A stretch of DNA of 64,000 nucleotides, taken from contig OY728121.1 in NCBI GenBank assembly GCA_963277665.1, positions 958,804,097 through 958,868,096 on the forward strand. Direction: 5' to 3'. The position numbers and the translations under genes are program-made. Of the stretch, positions 61,101 to 64,000 are shown piece after piece (position 1 is the stretch's first letter; every line of letters begins with the position of its first letter). The stretch is from Viscum album. Its lineage: Eukaryota; Streptophyta; Magnoliopsida; Santalales; Viscaceae. The notes beneath the pieces were generated by a model that saw only the letters and a program-made list of their open reading frames with translations, was not told the origin of the DNA and made no database searches.

Positions 61101-61767
61101 CGACTTTGGTCGTAGCTGGGAGGACCACATACCCTTGGTGGAGTTTGTGTAAAACAACAGCTACCACTCAACCATCGGAATGGCACCGTACGAGGCGTTG
61201 TACGACCGACCTTGTAGATCTCCTTTGTGCTGGACAGACCCTGGGGAGTCAGCACTTGTGGGACCGGAGATGGTCCAGGCCACGACAGAGAAGGTCCAGG
61301 TCATCCAGGAGCAGATGAGGACAGCTCAGAGCCGGCAGAAGTCATATGCTGACAGGAGGCGGAGGCCACTAGAGTTCGATGATGGCGACCACGTCTTCTT
61401 GCGGGTCTCACCTCGACGTGGTATTCGGAGATTTGGCCGAGGCGGCAAGTTATCTCCGCACTTCATCGGACCCTTCCAGGTCCTCAGCAGGGTTGGCGAG
61501 GTGGCTTATCGCCTGGCTCTGCCACCTCAGTTGCACCGGGTTCACGACGTCTTCCACGTATCCCAGATGAGGAGATACATGCACGACCCGAAGCACATCA
61601 TTGACCATGGGGAGCTTGACGTTGACGATGGGGCGACTTTTACAGAGGTCCCGGTGGAGATAGAGGATCGACAGGAGAGGGTCCTGCGTGGGCGATCGAT
61701 TCCTCTTGTGCGTATCAGATGGCAGCACAGGAATCTCCAGGAGAGCACATGGGAGCGGGAGGCTTAG
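58127..61767 (+). pseudogene. pol: Tekay-type nucleocapsid end and pol polyprotein
   Basis: Domains in order: zinc knuckle (58150-58195); aspartic protease with LIDTGAS (about 58490-58510) and ILGMDWLS; reverse transcriptase (about 58990-59620) with [39 protein letters not shown] and [11 protein letters not shown]; RNase H (about 59700-60260) with [29 protein letters not shown] and VVADALSRR; integrase zinc domain (60550-60700, HPGVGKM, CLTCQQVK), core ([35 protein letters not shown]) and GPF/Y region (FIGPFQVLSRVGEVAYRLAL); and a chromodomain-like tail ending 61767. A one-base loss near 59110 shifts frame. Stops lie at 59506, 59593, 59968, 60175, 60745, 60988 and 61150. Inactive. Confidence 0.93.
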
Positions 61768-61830
61768 ATGCGTGCTCAGTACCCTCATTTGTTTCCCTAG
61801 TTTTTGATGTATCTTTACGGGGACGTAAAG

Positions 61831-61844
61831 CCTTGAGGTGGGAG
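61831..61844 (+). promoter_or_regulatory. Polypurine tract of the Tekay-type element
   Basis: CCTTGAGGTGGGAG, followed by TAA and then the LTR start TGTAAAGACC, is the usual plant gypsy PPT context. Confidence 0.85.
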
Positions 61845-61847
61845 TAA

Positions 61848-64000
61848 TGTAAAGACCCGTAAAATTCAACGGAAATTTTTTCTTAATTTTCTTTGGAATT
61901 TTACAAGAGCGCGGTTTCTGACGGCACCTGATTCCGAGGCTCGGTGTGCCCAGAATCAATTTCCGAAGTTTGGCTCGGGTACGTTCAGTGAACGAACGAG
62001 CGGGTTTTCCTAACTTTTGATCCGGTGCACGGAATTGAAATCCAAGGGCAACGATGAACTCGCAGCGCTGATATTCGCTTAATGAGACCTTTTCCGAGGT
62101 TGCGTTTATCTCGGGATGAGAGTTAGTTTTTGGGAGTTTAGAATAAGTTAAATAAAAATTGTGGATTACAAATTTTTATTTAAACTTGTTAGTTAACTTC
62201 TCTCAAAGGAAGTTAGGGGTGGGACCCACACCCACTTAACCTCCCTTTAGAGGATTAAGTGTGGTGGGGCCCACACGAACCCTAAACTTTTAATCTTCTC
62301 CCAAACTCCCTTAACCCCTCTTTAAATGACATGACAATTGTTATTTAATTTTGGAGTTATCCTTTTTGAATTTCAAACCTTTGAAATTCATTTGTTATGT
62401 TTGTGAATAAATTAAGTCTCAATCTTATTTTATTTGGTTAGTTTCTATTTAGACATCTTGAGAGATTTTGAGAGCTTTTCCTTCTTCTTCAAGCTTTGAC
62501 GAAGAACGCTCAAGCTTTGACGAAGAACGCTCATGCTCCGACGAAGAACGCCGCTCCTCTCTTCTTCGTCTTCCGTGTCAACGAGAGGGAACACCGCTTC
62601 CTCCTCGGACTCCCTTCGTCGACATAAGAAGATTCGCCAATGACGTACCTCTTCGGACGTACCTCTTCATCATCGGATTTGACGAACGATTACCGTGACG
62701 CCCGACCTCCGCGACGTTGTCTTCCGCGGGACGTTGACAAATCTTCGAACCTATACCCAAGGTAGGGGTTGTTGTTATTGTTTATTTATTTATCCTTGTT
62801 TGTGGTTCTATCATGACTAATGTGAGGATTATAAATTTGTGTTATTGTTTAACGTGAGGGGGCCGGACCGCATGAACACGGCCAAACCCCCTCCATCGTT
62901 CTTGTTGATTTATCTTGCGGGTGGAAACAAGGTGGCGTGGTGCCGTCGCACCACGCGGATAATCGTACGATTATATTGCGCGGCGCCGTCACGCCGCGCC
63001 GTGGAAAAATCATCAAGAACGCGACGCCGTCGCGCCGCGTCAAGGGGAATCAAAGGCGCGGCGGAGGGGCGCGGTGCCGTCGCACCGCGCCGGACGACGA
63101 ACACCGCGGCCGGTACCGGGCTGCGGCGAGACGGGAAGACCGGCGGCAGCCGAGCCTCTGGCGCCGGAGATCAAGAAGGGTCGCGGCCCTACGGCCGCGG
63201 CGGAGCAGCTAGGGGCGGCCGACCTCGCCGGCCGCTGGAGTTCAGATGAGCCGTGGCTATGGCCGCGGCGGAGAGGAGGGAAGGCAGCCGGTTGTGCCGG
63301 TCGCCGGTTCGGTTAGAAGGCGGGACTCGCGGGTCCCGTGTGTTTATTAGAAACGTCCGGCAAAAGCCGGCCGAGATCCGAAAGGGGGGGGGGTTTCACC
63401 CCCCGCGTGCGGCGCATGCGCGGCACCCTGGCCGCGCCGCCACCGGCCGGGCCGAGCCCAGCGGACCGGGTCGGTCCGACCCAGGGGGGGTCGGGCCGGG
63501 TCGGCCCGGACCCGGACCCCCCCGTTTTCAAGACTGTTTCGGTATTTTGGCTATAACTTGAGCCACGGACCTCCGATTGACGAACCGTCTGAGGAAATGA
63601 GATCCTTGGATCGAGACGGTCGTTTCGGAATATCGCACTCAAGGTTTCGGAACACTTTGAGTTCGGCAGGGTTGGTTCGTTCACGAAACCAACCGGGCCT
63701 TCGGAGCGGAAACACTCGTATCTTGAGCTACGGACGTCCGATTGACGTGCCGTCAGCTTTGTTGTGTTACTCTTAGTGAGACAGTTCTTTTGGCATACTC
63801 TGCCCGAGGTTTGGACGCAGGTGGAGTACGGCGGGTTGGTTTTGCCTTAAAAACCAACCGGGCCCCGGGGACGAAAATGCCAATAACTCTCAGACCGGGC
63901 GTCCGATGGACGCGCCGTCTATTGCGTTGAGTTCCTGTTGACGATACGGAACTTTTGGATACATCAACTATAGACTTTGTGACAGTTGATGTATCAGCCT
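61848..64000 (+). repeat. Tekay-type 3' LTR, first 2153 bases (cut by window end)
   Basis: It starts TGTAAAGACCCGTAAAATTC and stays collinear with 53602-55840. It is shorter by about 85 bases because of the three missing segments in the GC-rich block. It repeats the 21-base array (62490-62552), the GC-rich block (62930-63520) and the 165-base units (from about 63550). Confidence 0.92.

Larger units (their letters stand above)
53602..64000 (+). mobile_element. Ty3/gypsy chromovirus of Tekay/Del type, right end outside window
   Basis: A 3414-base 5' LTR, PBS, gag, protease-RT-RNase H-integrase with chromodomain-like tail, PPT and the first 2153 bases of the 3' LTR are present. The internal domain is 57016-61847 (4832 bases). 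It inserted into an older family-A LTR. LTR copies differ at about 5% of sites in the first 240 bases (hand count), plus three deletions, so it is clearly younger than the neighbouring elements. Its base composition is far more GC-rich than its surroundings. The coding region has at least eight in-frame stops and a frameshift, so this copy is inactive. Confidence 0.93.

Overview
This is plant nuclear DNA from what looks like a very large, repeat-filled genome. No cellular gene can be supported with confidence. Nearly every recognisable piece is a transposable element (Ty3/gypsy, Ty1/copia, CACTA/En-Spm, and a LINE-ORF1-like DUF4283 gene). Most of these are heavily decayed and nested in each other, in a very AT-rich background. 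The Tekay/Del chromovirus, the CACTA transposases and the DUF4283 zinc-knuckle protein all point to a flowering plant. A giant-genome monocot would fit, but the sequence does not settle the species.

Layout. (1) 1-1970 holds two oppositely oriented Ty3/gypsy integrase fragments meeting near 466, then the first ~630 bases of a related LTR on the minus strand. (2) 2085-4655 is a second, much older gypsy pol on the plus strand (RT, RNase H, integrase). (3) 4656-7816 has no recognisable gene. (4) 7822-18688 is a complete but non-autonomous LTR element (family A): 4.27-kb LTRs, a 5-bp target duplication TGTGT, and only ~2.3 kb of internal sequence with a decayed gag. It is inserted in or beside (5) a decayed autonomous-type CACTA transposon (about 18694-27720) that keeps TNP2 (19178-22665) followed by an En/Spm-type second gene (23270-24870). 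(6) 27720-47013 is a tandem arrangement of another long-LTR family (family C): internal, LTR, internal, LTR. The second internal region is split by an insertion at 35455-41553. That insertion carries a DUF4283/zinc-knuckle ORF, which is itself split by a non-autonomous CACTA element (36441-40522) filled with microsatellites. (7) About 48380-50000 is a Ty1/copia pol relic on the minus strand. (8) 52053-53601 is part of a family-A LTR on the minus strand, cut by (9) a much younger Tekay-type Ty3/gypsy chromovirus from 53602 to beyond the window end. This element has a 3414-base 5' LTR, PBS, gag, pol, PPT and a partial 3' LTR.

The youngest element (9) has the usual layout: PBS for initiator-Met tRNA, gag with a zinc knuckle, then protease, RT, RNase H, integrase and a chromodomain-like tail. 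At least eight in-frame stops and one frameshift make it inactive as it stands.

The most interesting signals are non-coding. Families A and C share a module spaced about 188 bases apart (2 copies per LTR in A, 4 in C). The Tekay LTR has three diverged ~165-base units whose hairpin arms appear to change together. A short GTCCG-type motif recurs in both the small CACTA element and the Tekay LTR. Removing the small CACTA and one target duplication leaves the DUF4283 reading frame in phase.
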